Assembly (NCBI GenBank): GCA_025928125.1
Contig: JAICKD010000013.1
Span: forward strand, 1 to 15,013
Direction of reading: 5' to 3'
DNA length: 15,013 nucleotides
From: Ktedonobacterales bacterium
Lineage (GTDB): Bacteria > Chloroflexota > Ktedonobacteria > Ktedonobacterales > JADMIN01
Shown here: positions 14,152-15,013 of the stretch, in pieces
Layout of the letters: the number at the start of each line of letters is the position of its first letter
How positions within the stretch are numbered: position 1 is the stretch's first letter
Notes under the pieces: generated by a model
Database searches by the model: none
What the model was told of the DNA's origin: nothing
The model's input: only the letters and a program-made list of their open reading frames with translations
Translations under genes and position numbers: made by a program

Positions 14152-14166
14152 CTGATAAACCAACCT

Positions 14167-14269
14167 TGCGGCATGAATGCCGCGGCTAATCCTGGCCCCG
14201 ACGTATCTGCTTGCAATCAGCGGAGATGCTGCCCCACCAGGATTAGCCGCAGGGCTTCAGCCTGCGGCA
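14167..14269. repeat. Three-hairpin intergenic element (dispersed repeat or small non-autonomous element)
   Basis: A perfect 14-bp inverted repeat, GCGGCTAATCCTGG (14182-14195) with CCAGGATTAGCCGC (14237-14250), spans a 41-base loop. Each side abuts its own hairpin: left GCGGCAT-GA-ATGCCGC (14168-14183) and right GCCGCAGG (14246-14253) with CCTGCGGC (14261-14268). Both ends read TGCGGCA. No U-run and no reading frame are present. Its right hairpin shares a core with the element at 6044-6095. Confidence 0.6.
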
Positions 14270-14605
14270 CGCTGGCCCCAGACTCCTCGCGCCAGAGAGA
14301 GGTTACTTTCCCTTTGCCTCGCGCATCTGGTCACCCGTGACCTCAGAGGGCGCATACGTTGGAGAGCATTCAGCTGAGATCATCCAGCAGGCGACATATT
14401 TGGCCCGCATTATGCAGCGGAATGCAGTTTCGTGCAGACTGCGCCGCCGACATCTACAGAGCGCGCTATCGAACCGCTGTACATCTGATACAGCTTGATG
14501 GAGCACGCGGAATATCCCGTAACTCGGCCACGCCTGTCTCGGACCCCGATGCGCTCGCGCCCACGTGGAGTCTTCATTCGAGCGCAGACAGGAAAGGGTG
14601 CGCAT
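14270..14605. other. Gene-free leader region of the dehydrogenase
   Basis: No gene is supported here; frames on both strands have no recognisable domain. One short inverted repeat stands out: GCTGTA-N7-TACAGC (14476-14494), about 110 bp before the ATG, a possible operator or hairpin. I see no clear -35/-10 pair. Confidence 0.5.
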
Positions 14606-15013
14606 ATGCGAGCGGTTGCCGTATTTCCTTACTCGCGCGAGGTGAAGCTCATTGACGTGGAGGAGCCACAGATTGCGCACCCCACCGAGGTCAAGCTGCG
14701 TATGATCGAAGTGGGTATCTGTGGCACCGACAAGGAGATCTGCTCCTTTCAGTACGGCACGCCGCCGGACGGTTCGGACTATCTCATACTCGGACATGAG
14801 TCACTGGCCGAGGTGGTCGAGATCGGTCCAGAGGTGCGCGACATCGCGGTGGGGGATCTCGTCGTGTCGATGGTGCGTCGCCCCTGCCAGCATGCGGAAT
14901 GCCATGCCTGTCGCGCTGGCCGCCAGGACTTCTGTGTGACCGGCGACTTCACCGAGCGGGGCATCAAGGGACTCCACGGCTTTCTTACCGAATACGTGGT
15001 GGATGACGCGCGA
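14606..15013 (+). CDS. Zinc-dependent glucose 1-dehydrogenase-like protein, 5' part
   Basis: These are the first 136 residues of a medium-chain zinc alcohol dehydrogenase of the glucose 1-dehydrogenase type, which oxidises glucose to gluconolactone with NAD(P). The right end is cut by the window. Catalytic zinc region: GICGTDKE (37-44) with C39, and GHES (63-66) with H64 and E65. Structural zinc cysteines are C94, C99, C102 and C110. RPC...DFCVTGDFTERGIKG (92-122) and HGFLTEYVVDD (124-134) match the glucose dehydrogenase branch rather than plain alcohol dehydrogenases. The NAD-binding domain lies outside. GGAAAGGG (14591-14598) stands seven bases before the ATG. If the kinase at 2072 is a gluconokinase, the two enzymes could serve the same oxidative glucose route. 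Confidence 0.85.
   Translation, partial: MRAVAVFPYSREVKLIDVEEPQIAHPTEVKLRMIEVGICGTDKEICSFQYGTPPDGSDYLILGHESLAEVVEIGPEVRDIAVGDLVVSMVRRPCQHAECHACRAGRQDFCVTGDFTERGIKGLHGFLTEYVVDDAR

Noticed and set aside
14303..14797. 164-residue minus-strand frame
   Set aside because: Half of it lies opposite the glucose dehydrogenase start, and it shows no domain or ribosome site.
1..15013. CRISPR array, toxin-antitoxin pair, restriction or other known defence cluster
   Set aside because: No regularly spaced repeats and no proteins of these families were found. The marR pair does not match a known toxin-antitoxin pattern.

Overview
The window is GC-rich bacterial chromosome, most plausibly from the Chloroflexota. 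The evidence for that phylum is gene content: CpXC and DUF2085 proteins, a beta-propeller protein on a membrane anchor, and GC-rich hairpin elements between genes. The phylum is an inference; the sequence holds no rRNA or other decisive marker. Almost every base is coding. Several convergent gene pairs end within 4 to 17 bp of each other. I see no CRISPR array, integrase, transposase or prophage gene.

Layout. 1-3589 (+): the 3' part of a PIG-L/LmbE deacetylase, a structured intergenic element, purD, and a FGGY carbohydrate kinase most like gluconokinase. 3607-5960: a CpXC-domain protein (-) divergent from a membrane-anchored WD40-like propeller protein (+). 6044-6095: a hairpin element between convergent genes. 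6156-7587: a flavin-reductase-like split-barrel protein (-) divergent from its likely regulator, an ArsR-type protein (+) with an internally duplicated C-terminal half. 7584-8279: a DUF2085 membrane protein (-). 8432-8713: a complete tRNA transcription unit with a sigma-70-type promoter, an initiator tRNA-fMet, a second CAU tRNA and an intrinsic terminator. 8733-10192 (+): an alpha/beta hydrolase and a GNAT acetyltransferase. 10209-12757 (-): a PlsC-like acyltransferase and a leucine/valine-type amino acid dehydrogenase. 12930-14151: an unknown small protein (-) divergent from a MarR regulator (+), which overlaps a second unknown gene by ATGA. 14167-14269: a three-hairpin element. 14606 to the end (+): the N-terminal part of a zinc-dependent glucose 1-dehydrogenase-like protein.

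The most notable parts are the following. (1) The 13298-13347 control region has two near-consensus promoters on opposite strands that overlap each other and repeated TTCGTAT sites; the marR transcript is predicted to be leaderless. The arsR gene has the same geometry. (2) The MarR-coupled gene of unknown function and its divergent unknown neighbour form a small uncharacterised cassette. (3) Two intergenic hairpin elements share a core motif, and a third, cloverleaf-like one lies upstream of purD. I do not see convincing evidence of a large new defence or metabolic system.
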